A stretch of 64,000 nt of DNA from Streptomyces lydicus (GCF_000717345.1 NZ_JNZA01000039.1:1-64000), one strand, 5' to 3'; positions 1-10,953 are shown, numbered from the stretch's first letter. A program made the numbers and translations. Notes: generated by a model not told the origin, from the letters alone.

Positions 1-342
1 CTCGTCGGGCGGGGCGGGCGCGGCAGGTGCGGCACGGTCGGGCGCGTCCGCCGGCGTCGGCTGCGGTGGGGGCCGGTCCCCCCAGCCCGGCGGCCCCACC
101 GTCCGCAGCACCGAGGCGACCCGCTCGTCGAGGGTGTCCGACGCCTCCGCCGGTCCGACGTCGGCCGGTCCGGCACCGGTCGGCGCACCGGCGGCGGGCG
201 CGGCGCCGGATTGGGCGGCATCACCGGCCGCTCCCCCGCCGCCCGTGCCCTCCCTGCCCTCCCCGCCGTCCTCGCCGTCCTCGCCGTACAACTGCCGCCA
301 CCAGTCGTCCTCTTGGCCGCGCCGTGCTCCCTGCTCACTCAT
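1..342 (-). CDS. Hypothetical protein, N-terminal part only (cut by window edge)
   Basis: The ATG is at the right end of the interval and 114 codons are open to the window edge, so the C-terminal part is missing. The visible sequence starts with a short acidic, Trp-rich patch (DDWWRQLYGE, residues 12-21), followed by a low-complexity Gly/Ala/Pro/Asp-rich linker without signal peptide or membrane segment. This style of N-terminus occurs on multidomain streptomycete proteins, and I have a weak memory of phosphatase-like proteins with it, but nothing here proves a function. It reads away from the DUF456 gene on its right. Confidence 0.6.
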   Translation of the reverse strand, partial: MSEQGARRGQEDDWWRQLYGEDGEDGGEGREGTGGGGAAGDAAQSGAAPAAGAPTGAGPADVGPAEASDTLDERVASVLRTVGPPGWGDRPPPQPTPADAPDRAAPAAPAPPDE

Positions 343-866
343 GGCGGGCATTTTTCCTGGCCGGTCGCCGTCGAAACAGGGCGCGCACGAGCCTTACGCG
401 CCGCCGACCGGTCCTCCGGAGGAGCCCGTGTCGTCGAGTGTCGCGGGATCCCGCCGCTCGGGCGCACCGGCGCACCCCCGCCCGCACCGAGCAGACGCGA
501 CGCGGCACGCCCAACTAGCTTTCCCATACGACCAGTTGCCCCGCTGTTCGGGCTCGGCAGGGTGACTGGCGGAACCGAGCCGGCTCGGCGGGCACCGTCC
601 GGCGGTCTCCGTGGGCACCGGGCCCGGCCGCCAGGAACCGAGGGCGGCCGGAGCGCCGGTACCGCCTTTCCGGCCGGCCACAAGGGTGCGGCGGGGTGAG
701 CACCCGCCCACGACAGGCGTGCCGCCAGGGCACCGGGCCGCCGGCTGACCCTCCTGCGGCCCGGCCGGCAAGCGCGTCCGGGCCGCTTCCGGCACTCTTG
801 GGCCATGAACGTGCGCAGCCCACGAGCCGTCACGGGGCCTACGCCCGCCGGGAGTGAGGCCCGAGC
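343..866. other. Intergenic region, no gene recognised
   Basis: This 524-bp stretch separates two divergent genes. Open frames in it have unnatural composition (runs of Arg, Pro, Gly) and are not believed. The part around 510-535 is less GC-rich than its surroundings and could hold the promoter of the leftward gene. I see no tRNA, repeat array or convincing terminator. Confidence 0.5.
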
Positions 867-1349
867 ATGAGTTCCTGGCAGCTGGTCGCGGTCGGCCTGG
901 TCATGCTGCTCGGGCTCTTCGGCGTGCTGGTACCCGGCACCCCCGGTCCGCTGCTGGTGTGGGCCGCCGTGCTGTGGTGGGCGGTGACCGACAAGTCCGC
1001 CCCGGCCTGGACGGTCCTCATGGGGGCCACCGCGCTGCTGCTCCTGAACCAGGTGCTGAAGTGGCTGCTGCCCGCCCGCGACCTGCGGGCCGCCGGGGCG
1101 CCGTACCGCACGCTGTTCCTGGCGGGCACGGCCGGCATCGTCGGCTTCTTCGTGATCCCGGTCATCGGGGGCCTGCTCGGCGCGGTCGGCGGCCTGTACG
1201 CCCTGGAGCGGGCCCGGCTCGGCAGCCACGGCGATGCCTGGGCCTCGACCCGTACCGTCATGCGCACCATCGGTCTGAGCGTGCTGATCGAACTGTTCTC
1301 CTGCCTGCTGGTGGTCGGGGCCTGGGCGGGAGTCCTCCTGGCGGGCTGA
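867..1349 (+). CDS. DUF456 family membrane protein
   Basis: A 160-residue, very hydrophobic protein with four or five predicted membrane helices (about residues 5-25, 28-42, 52-68, 88-118 and 135-158). The opening, with a PGTPGPL turn after the first helix, and the Gly-rich GGLLGAVGG segment near residue 110 match the DUF456 family, whose function is unknown. It lies in the cytoplasmic membrane. A GGAGTGAGG stretch about 10 bases upstream can serve as ribosome binding site. It stands alone between divergent and convergent neighbours. Confidence 0.85.
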   Translation: MSSWQLVAVGLVMLLGLFGVLVPGTPGPLLVWAAVLWWAVTDKSAPAWTVLMGATALLLLNQVLKWLLPARDLRAAGAPYRTLFLAGTAGIVGFFVIPVIGGLLGAVGGLYALERARLGSHGDAWASTRTVMRTIGLSVLIELFSCLLVVGAWAGVLLAG

Positions 1350-1480
1350 CGACGGGCGGACGGGCGACAGGCCGGCAGAGGGCCGCTGCACGGGCGGACG
1401 GCGGGCGGCAGGCGCAGACGGCAGAGGGCAGACAGCAGGCGCTTACGGCCGGAGGCGAGGGCCTGGTCGGCGCCGCACGG

Positions 1481-3091
1481 TCAGCCGACGGGGGCCGCGA
1501 CCGCCACCGGAGCGGCCTCCTCCCAACCCCTCCCGGCTTCCTCCGCCCTCCCCGGCAGCGCCCCGGCGCACCCCGACAGCTCTCCCACCGACAGCTCCCC
1601 CGCCGGAAGCAGCCCCGCCCTCCACAGATGGTGCACGGCATAAGCACCCCACGGCCGCCACGCCCCGGCCACCGCCCGCTCCCCCGCCGGGCCACCCTCC
1701 CCGGCGCCCCCGGAGTCCCCGGAGTCCGGATCCCCCAGTGCCCGCATCCTGATGTACGCGGCCGCCTTCGCGCCGACCCCGGGCAGGGCCGCCAGCGCCC
1801 GCTCCGCGGCGTACCGGTCGGCGCCCGCGTCCAGGACGACCGTGCCGTCCGCGAGCGCGGTGCACAGTGTCCGCACCGGCTCCGCGACCTCCTCTCCGGT
1901 CAGCTCACCGGGCGTGGGAAAGAGGTGGGTGAGCCCGCCGTCCACCGCGTCCAGCGGCTTGCCGTACGCCCGGACCAGCTCGGCGGCGCGCGCCGGCGGC
2001 CCGCCCAGCACGATGCGCACGGCCAGCTCCTCGGGGTTCGCGGCGCCGGGCGAGCGCAGCCCCGGGCGTTCGGCCACCAGCGGCCCGAGCGTCGGGTCCG
2101 CGCCCAGCCGCTCGGCGACGGCGTACGGGTCGGCATCGAGGTCGAACAGGCGGCGCATCCGCTGCACGGCCGTCGACAGGTCCCGCAGGTCGGTCAGGCG
2201 CAGCCGGCACTCCAGCCAGCCGCCGTCCGCCCCGCGCGCGGCCGGGCACACCAGGCCGGCCGGCGGCCGCTTCCGGGTGCGCGGCCCCGTGGGCTCGTCG
2301 ACCTCGGCGATCCCGATGCCGTAGGTGAGCCGGAGCGTACGGCGGTAGGTGCGGGTGCCGTGGCTCCCGCGCACCTCCTCGACGCCGGGCACGGCACGTA
2401 CCTGCAGAAAGTCGAAGATCTCGGCCGTCGCGTACGGCCCGCGGTAGGCGAGCCGCAGTGCGATACCGCCGGGCGCGGAACGGCCCCCTCCGGCGGCTCC
2501 CTGCGACGGGGCACCGGCCCGGCCCCGGCGTCCGGCCGCCGCTGCCCGCAGTTCGCTGGGCGTCCCCGCGTAGATCTCCCGCATCGTGTCGTTGAACTGC
2601 CGGATGCTGGCGAAGCCCGCCGCGAACGCCAGCTCGGTCACCGGCAGGTCCGTGGTCTGCAGCAAGACCCGGGCGGTGTGCGCGCGGCGGGCCCGCGCCA
2701 GGGCCACCGGCCCGGCGCCGAGCTCCGCCGTGAGCTGCCGCTGCACCTGCCGCGCGCTGTACCCCAGCCGTCGCGCGAGCCCGCCGACGCCCTCCCGGTC
2801 GACCACGCCGTCCCCGATGAACCGCATCGCCCGGCCGACCAGGTCGGCCCGCACGTTCCACTCCGCGGAACCCGGTACCGCGTCCGGCCGGCACCGCCGG
2901 CAGGCCCGGAACCCGGCCGCCTGCGCGGCCGCGGCGGAGACGAAGAACCGGACGTTGACCCGCTTGGGAGTGACCGCCGGGCAGCTCGGCCGGCAGTAGA
3001 TCCCGGTCGTCACGACCGCGAAGAAGAACTCGCCGTCGAACCGCGCGTCCCGGCTGCTCACCGCTTCGTATCTGGCGTCGTCGTCCCTCAT
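1481..3091 (-). CDS. AdaA/AlkA-type DNA alkylation repair protein (Ada zinc, AraC HTH, AlkA domains)
   Basis: 536 residues in three modules. Residues 1-75 are an Ada zinc-binding domain with four Cys (33, 37, 64, 67), which in Ada accepts methyl groups from phosphotriesters. Residues about 85-180 are an AraC-type helix-turn-helix. From about 215 comes the AlkA N-terminal domain, then a helix-hairpin-helix glycosylase domain (LPGVGAKAAAYI). In AlkA relatives the hairpin is followed within about 15 residues by a catalytic Asp in a DLG/DDY-like turn. Here GDPD is followed by a Gly/Ser/Asp-rich stretch running straight to the conserved WRPWGAYAVHHLW helix, so the catalytic loop appears shortened or replaced. 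Methyl sensing is probably intact. Glycosylase activity is doubtful. The role in an adaptive alkylation response is inferred from the family. Confidence 0.88.
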   Translation of the reverse strand: MRDDDARYEAVSSRDARFDGEFFFAVVTTGIYCRPSCPAVTPKRVNVRFFVSAAAAQAAGFRACRRCRPDAVPGSAEWNVRADLVGRAMRFIGDGVVDREGVGGLARRLGYSARQVQRQLTAELGAGPVALARARRAHTARVLLQTTDLPVTELAFAAGFASIRQFNDTMREIYAGTPSELRAAAAGRRGRAGAPSQGAAGGGRSAPGGIALRLAYRGPYATAEIFDFLQVRAVPGVEEVRGSHGTRTYRRTLRLTYGIGIAEVDEPTGPRTRKRPPAGLVCPAARGADGGWLECRLRLTDLRDLSTAVQRMRRLFDLDADPYAVAERLGADPTLGPLVAERPGLRSPGAANPEELAVRIVLGGPPARAAELVRAYGKPLDAVDGGLTHLFPTPGELTGEEVAEPVRTLCTALADGTVVLDAGADRYAAERALAALPGVGAKAAAYIRMRALGDPDSGDSGGAGEGGPAGERAVAGAWRPWGAYAVHHLWRAGLLPAGELSVGELSGCAGALPGRAEEAGRGWEEAAPVAVAAPVG

Positions 3092-3198
3092 GCGTCCAGT
3101 CTGCGCCGCGCGCGGGGCCCCGACTGGCGGAAATCGGACCTCACCCTCACGGGGCGCCCCGACGGAGCGCCCCCGTGCACAGGGAGCCCGTGATCAGC

Positions 3199-4332
3199 TC
3201 AGCCCTGCCACCCCCGCCCCCGCTTCCGCTCCATCATGTGCCGGCCCAGTGCCTGCTTCTGCCGCCAGTCCCGCCGGATCTCGGCGCGCAGCCGGGCGTC
3301 CGTCTTCGCCACGATCCGCTGGTTCTCGCGCAGCAGCTTCCGGTAGCTCTCCAGCCGTCGTACGGGCAACTCCCCGCTGTCCACGGCCTCTTGCACGGCG
3401 CAGCCGGGCTCCGTCCCGTGCGCACAGTCGTGGAAGCGGCACTCCTCGGCCAGCGCCTCGACGTCCGAGAAGGTCCGGGCCAGCCCGCCCTCCGCGTCCC
3501 ACATTCCGACGCCGCGCAGCCCTGGCGTGTCGATCAGCACCCCGCCGCCCGGCAGCGCGTGCAGGTCCCGGGTGGTCGTGGTGTGCCGCCCCTTGCCGTC
3601 CCGGTCCCGGATGGCCTGGACGACCTGCACGGTCGCGCCGACCAGCGAGTTCGCCAGCGTGGACTTGCCCGCTCCGGAGCGTCCCAGGAGTACGGACGTC
3701 CCGCCGGCGAGCACGGCGGCCAGCACATCGAGCCCCGCACCGGTCGTCGAACTGACCGCGAGCACCGGCACCCCGGGAGCCGCGGACTCGGCATCGGCGA
3801 CCAGATGCGCCAGCCCGGCCGGCTCCCCGGCCAGATCCGCCTTGGTCAGCACCACCAGCGGCTGCGCCCCGCTCTCCCAGGCCAGCGAGACGAACCGCTC
3901 GATACGTCCCAGGTCCAGCACCTCGGCCAGCGAGACCGCGATCACCGCATGATCGACGTTGGCCGCGAGGATCTGCCCCTCCGAACGCTTCGAGGACGTC
4001 GACCGCAGGAACGAGGTGCGCCGCGGCAGCAACGCCCGCACCACACCGTCGAGATGGTCGCCGGTCAGCCCGTTCTCCAGGTCGATGACGGCCCAGTCCC
4101 CGGTGCACGGCACGCGCATCGGATCGCGGGTGGCGACCAGTGCGGTATCCGCCAGCACCGTCCGGATGCCGTCGCCTTCGGGCACCACGGCATCCATCCG
4201 TCCGCGATCCACCCGGACGACACGGCCGGGCACGAACCCCTGCTCGGCAAAGGGGGTGAAGCTCTCCGCGAACCCGTCGTCCCAGCCGTAGGCGGACAAC
4301 GGGTGCGCAGCAAAGAAATTGAGGTCGAACAA
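3199..4332 (-). CDS. rsgA: Ribosome small subunit-dependent GTPase A (RsgA)
   Basis: About 377 residues. RsgA is a circularly permuted GTPase that helps late maturation of the 30S ribosomal subunit. The GTPase motifs appear in permuted order: LTKADL (G4), then GRSGAGKST (P-loop), then DTPG (G3). They are followed by a C-terminal zinc knuckle with Cys/His residues (ECRFHDCAHG...GC). An N-terminal OB-like domain contains VPGRVVRVDRG. I chose the TTG at 4332 because GAAGGG lies 9 bases upstream and family homology starts just after it. The GTG at 4377 lacks a ribosome site. A 23-codon small ORF precedes it on the same strand. Confidence 0.88.
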   Translation of the reverse strand: MFDLNFFAAHPLSAYGWDDGFAESFTPFAEQGFVPGRVVRVDRGRMDAVVPEGDGIRTVLADTALVATRDPMRVPCTGDWAVIDLENGLTGDHLDGVVRALLPRRTSFLRSTSSKRSEGQILAANVDHAVIAVSLAEVLDLGRIERFVSLAWESGAQPLVVLTKADLAGEPAGLAHLVADAESAAPGVPVLAVSSTTGAGLDVLAAVLAGGTSVLLGRSGAGKSTLANSLVGATVQVVQAIRDRDGKGRHTTTTRDLHALPGGGVLIDTPGLRGVGMWDAEGGLARTFSDVEALAEECRFHDCAHGTEPGCAVQEAVDSGELPVRRLESYRKLLRENQRIVAKTDARLRAEIRRDWRQKQALGRHMMERKRGRGWQG

Positions 4333-4404
4333 CGGGATGAACCCTTCGGAGAAGAGCAGCCCCGGCCACGCGCACACGGCGCGAGAAAGAACAGAGAAGT
4401 CGAG

Positions 4405-4476
4405 TCAGCCGGAGACCACGGAGGTGACATTGATGAACTCCTGGATGCGGGCAACGCCCTTCGCAAAGACAGTCAT
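4405..4476 (-). CDS. Small ORF (23 aa) upstream of rsgA
   Basis: An ATG preceded by a strong Shine-Dalgarno (GGGAGGTGAG, 5 bases away) opens a 23-codon frame ending in TGA. The peptide begins MTVFAKGVARIQEFIN and ends VTSVVSG. Its middle could form a short amphipathic helix. It lies 72 bases before the rsgA TTG, in the same transcript if the promoter at 4543-4573 is right. I do not recognise it. It could be a leader peptide controlling rsgA, a free micropeptide, or a chance frame behind a chance ribosome site. The quality of the ribosome site argues for real translation. Confidence 0.5.
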   Translation of the reverse strand: MTVFAKGVARIQEFINVTSVVSG

Positions 4477-4512
4477 CAGTACTCACCTCCCGCATTCCTC
4501 GACGGCGACGAA

Positions 4513-4529
4513 GGCAGCCGTTGGCTGCC
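4513..4529. repeat. Inverted repeat in the rsgA leader
   Basis: GGCAGCC and GGCTGCC are perfect 7-bp arms separated by GTT. They lie between the proposed transcription start (about 4536) and the small ORF, so they would form a hairpin in the leader RNA or act as an operator. Confidence 0.45.
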
Positions 4530-4542
4530 CTGAACACCGCCG

Positions 4543-4573
4543 ACCCTAGACCAGCCCTCGACGACGGCGCCAA
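4543..4573 (-). promoter_or_regulatory. Putative promoter for small ORF and rsgA
   Basis: On the minus strand TTGGCG (4568-4573) and TAGGGT (4543-4548) are separated by 19 bp. They resemble streptomycete housekeeping -35/-10 elements, with a spacer slightly longer than ideal. The predicted start near 4536 leaves a leader of about 60 bases before the small ORF. Confidence 0.45.
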
Positions 4574-4787
4574 CCCTTTTTTTCCGGACGCGGAGCCGCC
4601 CGCCCCCGGGCTCCACCACCCCCATGCCCCCACGTATCCCTCCGCGAGACGCTGAGACATGTAGGCGAGACGGAAAGCCATTCTGCGGATCGTTCGTGCT
4701 CTCTACGGTTGAGGACATCAAGCAGGGCACCACACGGCACACCGAGCCGGGGCAGCAGCAACCGGCCGCTATTGAAGGAGAATTACC

Positions 4788-5711
4788 GTGCGCGCAGTCA
4801 TCCAGAAGTCCTTCGGCGGTCCCGAGGTCCTGGAGGTCGTGGAGACCGAGCGGCCGCAGCCGCTGTCCGGGGAAGTTCTCGTCAAGGTCCACGCCAGCGC
4901 GGTCAACCCGGTGGACGTGGCCGTCAGGTCCGGGGCCTTCCCGCTGCTCGGCGAGCCGCCGTTCGGGGTGGGCTGGGACATCTCCGGGGTGGTCGAGGAG
5001 GCCGGGCCCGGCGCCCGGTTCGCGGTGGGCGACGAGGTGTACGGGATGCCGTTCTTCCCCCGCGCCGCGACCGGGTACGCCGAGTACGTCGCCGTGCCGT
5101 CCCGCCAGGTGGCCCGCAAGCCCGCCTCGCTCGACCACGTGCACGCCGCCGCCCTTCCGCTCGCGGCGCTCACGGCCTGGCAGGGCCTGGTGCAGGCGGC
5201 GGACGTCAAGGCCGGCGACCGGGTGCTGATCCAGCGGGCGGCCGGCGGTGTCGGGCACTTCGCGGTGCAGATCGCCAAGGCCCGCGGCGCCCATGTGATC
5301 GCCGTCGCCAGTGCGGCCCGGCACGACTTCGTCCGCGGCCTCGGCGCCGACGAGATCATCGACTACCGGACCACCGACTTCACCGAGGCCGTCAAGGACG
5401 CCGACGTGGTCCTCGACTCCACGGCCCAGGGCGACCTCTCGCTCGGTGTGCTGCGCCCCGGCGGCGTCCTCATCAGCATCCTGGAGCACGGCAACCCGGA
5501 GCTCGCGGCGCGCGTCGAGGCGGCCGGGCGGCGCATCGCCGGCGTCTCCGTCGAGCCGGACTACGCCGCGCTCGAAGAGATCGCCGAGCTGGTCGACGCG
5601 GGCCGGATCCGCCCGTACGTCGAGCGGACGTTCCCGCTGGCGGAGGCCGGTAAGGCGCATGAGCTGGTCGGCTCCGGACACGTGCAGGGCAAGATTGTCC
5701 TGACGGTCTGA
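4788..5711 (+). CDS. NADP-dependent quinone-oxidoreductase-like dehydrogenase (MDR superfamily)
   Basis: 307 residues of the medium-chain dehydrogenase/reductase superfamily, zinc-free quinone reductase branch. The N-terminal GroES-like domain includes VHASAVNPVD and GVGWDISG. The Rossmann nucleotide site is RAAGGVGHFAVQIAKARGA (about residues 148-166). No catalytic zinc Cys/His set is present, so it probably reduces quinones or enones with NADPH. The GTG start has GAAGGAG 7 bases upstream. Two AraC-type regulators follow on the same strand. The first, 63 bp downstream, could control this enzyme. Confidence 0.85.
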   Translation: MRAVIQKSFGGPEVLEVVETERPQPLSGEVLVKVHASAVNPVDVAVRSGAFPLLGEPPFGVGWDISGVVEEAGPGARFAVGDEVYGMPFFPRAATGYAEYVAVPSRQVARKPASLDHVHAAALPLAALTAWQGLVQAADVKAGDRVLIQRAAGGVGHFAVQIAKARGAHVIAVASAARHDFVRGLGADEIIDYRTTDFTEAVKDADVVLDSTAQGDLSLGVLRPGGVLISILEHGNPELAARVEAAGRRIAGVSVEPDYAALEEIAELVDAGRIRPYVERTFPLAEAGKAHELVGSGHVQGKIVLTV

Positions 5712-5773
5712 CGCCACGGGCCACGAGGGGCGGCGAAGGGCCGCGCCGGGGGAAACGAGGGAGGGCGAGGCGG

Positions 5774-6712
5774 ATGGACATCCTCACGGAGGCGCTGGCC
5801 TCGATGCGCACGGGGCACCCGGCGTCCGTACGGACCAACGGCCGCGCCCCCTGGGGCCTGCGGCTGCCGCCGGTCGCGGGCGCCGGGTTCCACGTGGTGC
5901 TGTACGGCACCTGCTGGCTGATCCCCCTCGACGACGCGCCGCCGCATCTGCAGCCGATACCGCTGAACCCGGGGGACGTCGTCTTCCTGCGGGACGGCCG
6001 GGGGCACATCCTCGCGGATCAGCCCGCCACCCCGGCCGAGGAGCCCAACGCCGAGCAGTACCGGGCCGGTTCACCGATCGGCTCGGTCACGCTCGGCGGC
6101 GACGGGCCGGAGACCAGCCTGCTGTGCGGCAACTACCACCTGGACCAGGGCCGCCCGCACCCGCTGGTGCGCCAGCTGCCCGAGGTGGTCCACCTGTCGA
6201 CGCGGCACGGCCGCCATCCGGAGCTGAGCGCCGCCGTCCAGCTCCTCGGCTCCGAGCTGGAGAACCCGCGCATCGGCTCGGACGGCATCGTGCCCACCCT
6301 GATCGACTCGCTGCTCCTCTACATCCTGCGGGCCTGGCTGGACGATCAGCCGCCGGCCGACGCCAACGGCTGGGCCGCGGCCCTGAGCGACTCGGCGGTG
6401 GCGCCCGCCCTGTCGGCCGTGCACGGCGACCCCGCGGCTCCGTGGACGGTCGAGTCGCTGGCCGAGCGGGCCGGGCTGTCCCGCGCCGCCTTCGCCCGGC
6501 GGTTCGCGGCGCTGGTGGGCGAGCCGCCGATGGCCTACCTGACGCGCTGGCGCATGACCACCGCCGCCCGGCTGCTGCGCGAGAGCGACGCCCCGCTCAC
6601 CACCGTCGCCGCGCGCAGCGGCTACGGCTCGGAATTCGCCTTCGCCAAGGCGTTCAAGCGGGAGTACGGGCAGGCCCCGGGCAGCTACCGGCGCCAGGCC
6701 AGGGCCGCCTAG
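5774..6712 (+). CDS. AraC family regulator with N-terminal cupin domain
   Basis: 312 residues. The N-terminal part (about 20-200) is a cupin-like ligand domain of the AraC_binding type (GTCWLIPL..., LNPGDVVFLRDGRGHIL). The C-terminal 100 residues are a double helix-turn-helix (SLAERAGLSRAAFARRF and VAARSGYGSEFAFAKAFKR). Such proteins often regulate neighbouring oxidoreductases. GGGAGGGCGAG precedes the ATG. It lies 63 bp after the quinone-reductase-like gene on the same strand, and the two may be co-transcribed. Confidence 0.85.
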   Translation: MDILTEALASMRTGHPASVRTNGRAPWGLRLPPVAGAGFHVVLYGTCWLIPLDDAPPHLQPIPLNPGDVVFLRDGRGHILADQPATPAEEPNAEQYRAGSPIGSVTLGGDGPETSLLCGNYHLDQGRPHPLVRQLPEVVHLSTRHGRHPELSAAVQLLGSELENPRIGSDGIVPTLIDSLLLYILRAWLDDQPPADANGWAAALSDSAVAPALSAVHGDPAAPWTVESLAERAGLSRAAFARRFAALVGEPPMAYLTRWRMTTAARLLRESDAPLTTVAARSGYGSEFAFAKAFKREYGQAPGSYRRQARAA

Positions 6713-6790
6713 GGGTGTCCTTCGGGCGGGTCGGGTCTCCGCTGCCGTACGGCAGGGCCGGTGGCGCCGGCGCTGTGCGAAGGTGGGGGT

Positions 6791-7213
6791 GTGACGTCGT
6801 TGGAGGACCTCGTCCGGCTGCGCCGGGCCCGTGACCTGATGGACCGCGCGTACGCGAAGCCGCTCGACGTTCCGGCGCTGGCGCGCTTCGCCCTCATGTC
6901 GCCGGGCCATTTCTCCCGCAGCTTCCGCGCCGCCTACGGAGAGACGCCGTACAGCTACCTCATGACGCGCCGGATCGAGCGGGCCAAGGCGCTGCTGCGG
7001 CGCGGCGACCTCACGGTGACGGAGGTCTGCTTCGCGGTCGGCTGTACGTCGCTGGGGTCGTTCAGCTCGCGGTTCACCGAGCTCGTCGGCGAGAGCCCGA
7101 GCGCGTACCGGGCCCGCTCCCATGACGCGGGCGCCGCCATCCCGGCGTGCATCGCCAAGATCCACACCCGACCGGTCAGGAATGGAGAAGCGAAAGCCCC
7201 GCCCCGCCCGTAG
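6791..7213 (+). CDS. Short AraC-type helix-turn-helix regulator
   Basis: About 140 residues consisting almost only of an AraC DNA-binding domain (PALARFALMSPGHFSRSF, then VTEVCFAVGCTSLGSFSSRF) with a short, Pro/Lys-rich tail. There is no ligand domain. I took the GTG at 6791, which has AAGGTGGGG just upstream; the frame extends ten codons further without a ribosome site. It ends 10 bp before a VOC-fold gene. This regulator/VOC pair recurs in actinobacteria, and the regulator probably controls the partner. Confidence 0.82.
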   Translation: MTSLEDLVRLRRARDLMDRAYAKPLDVPALARFALMSPGHFSRSFRAAYGETPYSYLMTRRIERAKALLRRGDLTVTEVCFAVGCTSLGSFSSRFTELVGESPSAYRARSHDAGAAIPACIAKIHTRPVRNGEAKAPPRP

Positions 7214-7223
7214 CGTGAAGCGC

Positions 7224-7640
7224 ATGGACATCAAGCTTTCGACGTGCTTCATCGCCGTCGACGACCACGACAAGGCGCTCGCCTTCTACCGGGACGTTCT
7301 CGGCCTGGAGGTGCGCAACGACGTCGGTTTCGAGGGGATGCGCTGGGTCACCGTCGGCGCCCCGTCGCAGCCCGACGTGAACATCGTCCTCGAACCGCCC
7401 CTCGCGGACCCGAACGCCTCGGCCGCCGACCGGCAGACCATGGCGGAGCTGCTCGCGAAGGGCCTGCTGCGCGGCATCATCTTCCACACCGACGACTGCG
7501 ACGCCACCTTCGAGCGCCTCCGCGCAGCCGGTGGCGAGGTGCTGCAGGAGCCGGTCGACCAGCCGTACGGCGTCCGCGACTGCGCCTTCCGCGATCCCTC
7601 CGGCAACATGCTGCGCTTCACCCAGCCTCGCGGGAAGTGA
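7224..7640 (+). CDS. VOC family (glyoxalase-fold) protein
   Basis: 138 residues with two beta-alpha-beta-beta-beta repeats typical of the vicinal oxygen chelate fold. Repeat 1 starts at STCFIAVDDHDKALAFYRDVLGLEV. Repeat 2 holds GIIFHTDDCDATFERLRAAGGEV and ends in YGVRDCAFRDPSGNMLRF. The His and Glu/Asp positions are compatible with metal binding. The family includes dioxygenases, glyoxalases and antibiotic-binding proteins, so the substrate is open. The ATG at 7224 follows a GAAG-containing stretch and lies 10 bp after the AraC-type gene, as in a two-gene operon. Confidence 0.85.
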   Translation: MDIKLSTCFIAVDDHDKALAFYRDVLGLEVRNDVGFEGMRWVTVGAPSQPDVNIVLEPPLADPNASAADRQTMAELLAKGLLRGIIFHTDDCDATFERLRAAGGEVLQEPVDQPYGVRDCAFRDPSGNMLRFTQPRGK

Positions 7641-7809
7641 GCCCCGCTCCCGCGCACCGGCAGCTACTCTGCCGGTGCGCCGGGCCGGGGAGGAGCGAAC
7701 GAGCCACCCGAACACCGATACCCGGACACAGCGCTCGAAGCCGGCCGGATCGAGCCGGGCGACGCCGACGGAGACCGCACAGGCGGCCCGCGTGACAGAG
7801 GGAGACAGG

Positions 7810-10212
<2,403 letters not shown>

Positions 10213-10348
10213 CCGGCGCCCTCGCGGCCGCTTGTGCATCGAGCGGGCCTCCCCGGCCCGCGCCCGGCCTGGGAGGTCCGCGAGGTGCCGGGTGCGCTGA
10301 TGGCGGTCACGGGCCTCACCGGCAGGCCGTGCGGGAACCGAAAGGGAG

Positions 10349-10714
10349 TCAGATGCGGCGTATCCGCGCGGCGATCCCGTGGCCGAGCAGCAGGTAAATC
10401 ACCGCGGGCAGACCGTAATTGAGGACCACGCGCAGACCCTCGACGTCCATGGTGAATATGTCCTGCGACCAGCCGGCCAGCCAGTCGGCCACGCCGTGCA
10501 CAAATCCGACGAAGACATTTCCCTGGTTTGCTTCGAGGAGGTAAAGCAGGATCCACAGGCCCAGAAACCCTGCGGCGATGTCCGCGATCGTGTGGAGGGC
10601 CAGGGCTGCCCGGTTTGCCCCGGCGCCGTCCCGGGTGACCCTTCGGGTGTCGCGGTGGGGTTCGTAGGGGTGGTAGGCGTCGTTTACGGGCATGGGTTCA
10701 TGAGGACCGTTCAT
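10349..10714 (-). CDS. Small membrane protein of unknown function
   Basis: 121 residues with a charged N-terminal 40 residues and three likely membrane helices (about 42-62, 66-82, 95-115), ending in a basic tail (RIRRI). I do not recognise a characterised family; similar hypothetical membrane proteins occur in streptomycetes. The gene is alone, convergent with the UvrA-like gene. The region upstream of it (10715-10953) is less GC-rich and holds its likely promoter. Confidence 0.7.
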   Translation of the reverse strand: MNGPHEPMPVNDAYHPYEPHRDTRRVTRDGAGANRAALALHTIADIAAGFLGLWILLYLLEANQGNVFVGFVHGVADWLAGWSQDIFTMDVEGLRVVLNYGLPAVIYLLLGHGIAARIRRI

Positions 10715-10953
10715 GCCCCCTTACTTGCCTCGCACGGAATCCCGAAACGCCTTTCAAACCTGCGATTCGATATCGGTTTCCGGAGCCGGGATCCCATTTC
10801 TCCGGCCGTCCCGCGGATCAAAATCGGACACGGCATTACTTCTCACCGATTCGTGCACATGCGCCGCTCTTGGGGAAATGTATTCGCATCGCAGGGTATT
10901 GCGTCGCCGATTGCGGGGGAATCCGGCCCCGTCGGCACCGGGCGGCCCGCCCC

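Noticed and set aside
339..1391. Long minus-strand frame opposite the DUF456 gene
   Set aside because: Arg/Gly/Pro-rich translation with no fold, antisense to a well-formed membrane protein; typical high-GC shadow frame.
1350..1480. Short GCAGACGGCAGAGGGCAGACAGCAGG-like direct repeats after the DUF456 gene
   Set aside because: Irregular purine-rich repetition without unit structure; most likely simple-sequence drift.
4375..4377. GTG at 4377 as start of rsgA
   Set aside because: No ribosome site upstream and the extra 15 residues do not resemble the family; TTG at 4332 has GAAGGG at good distance.
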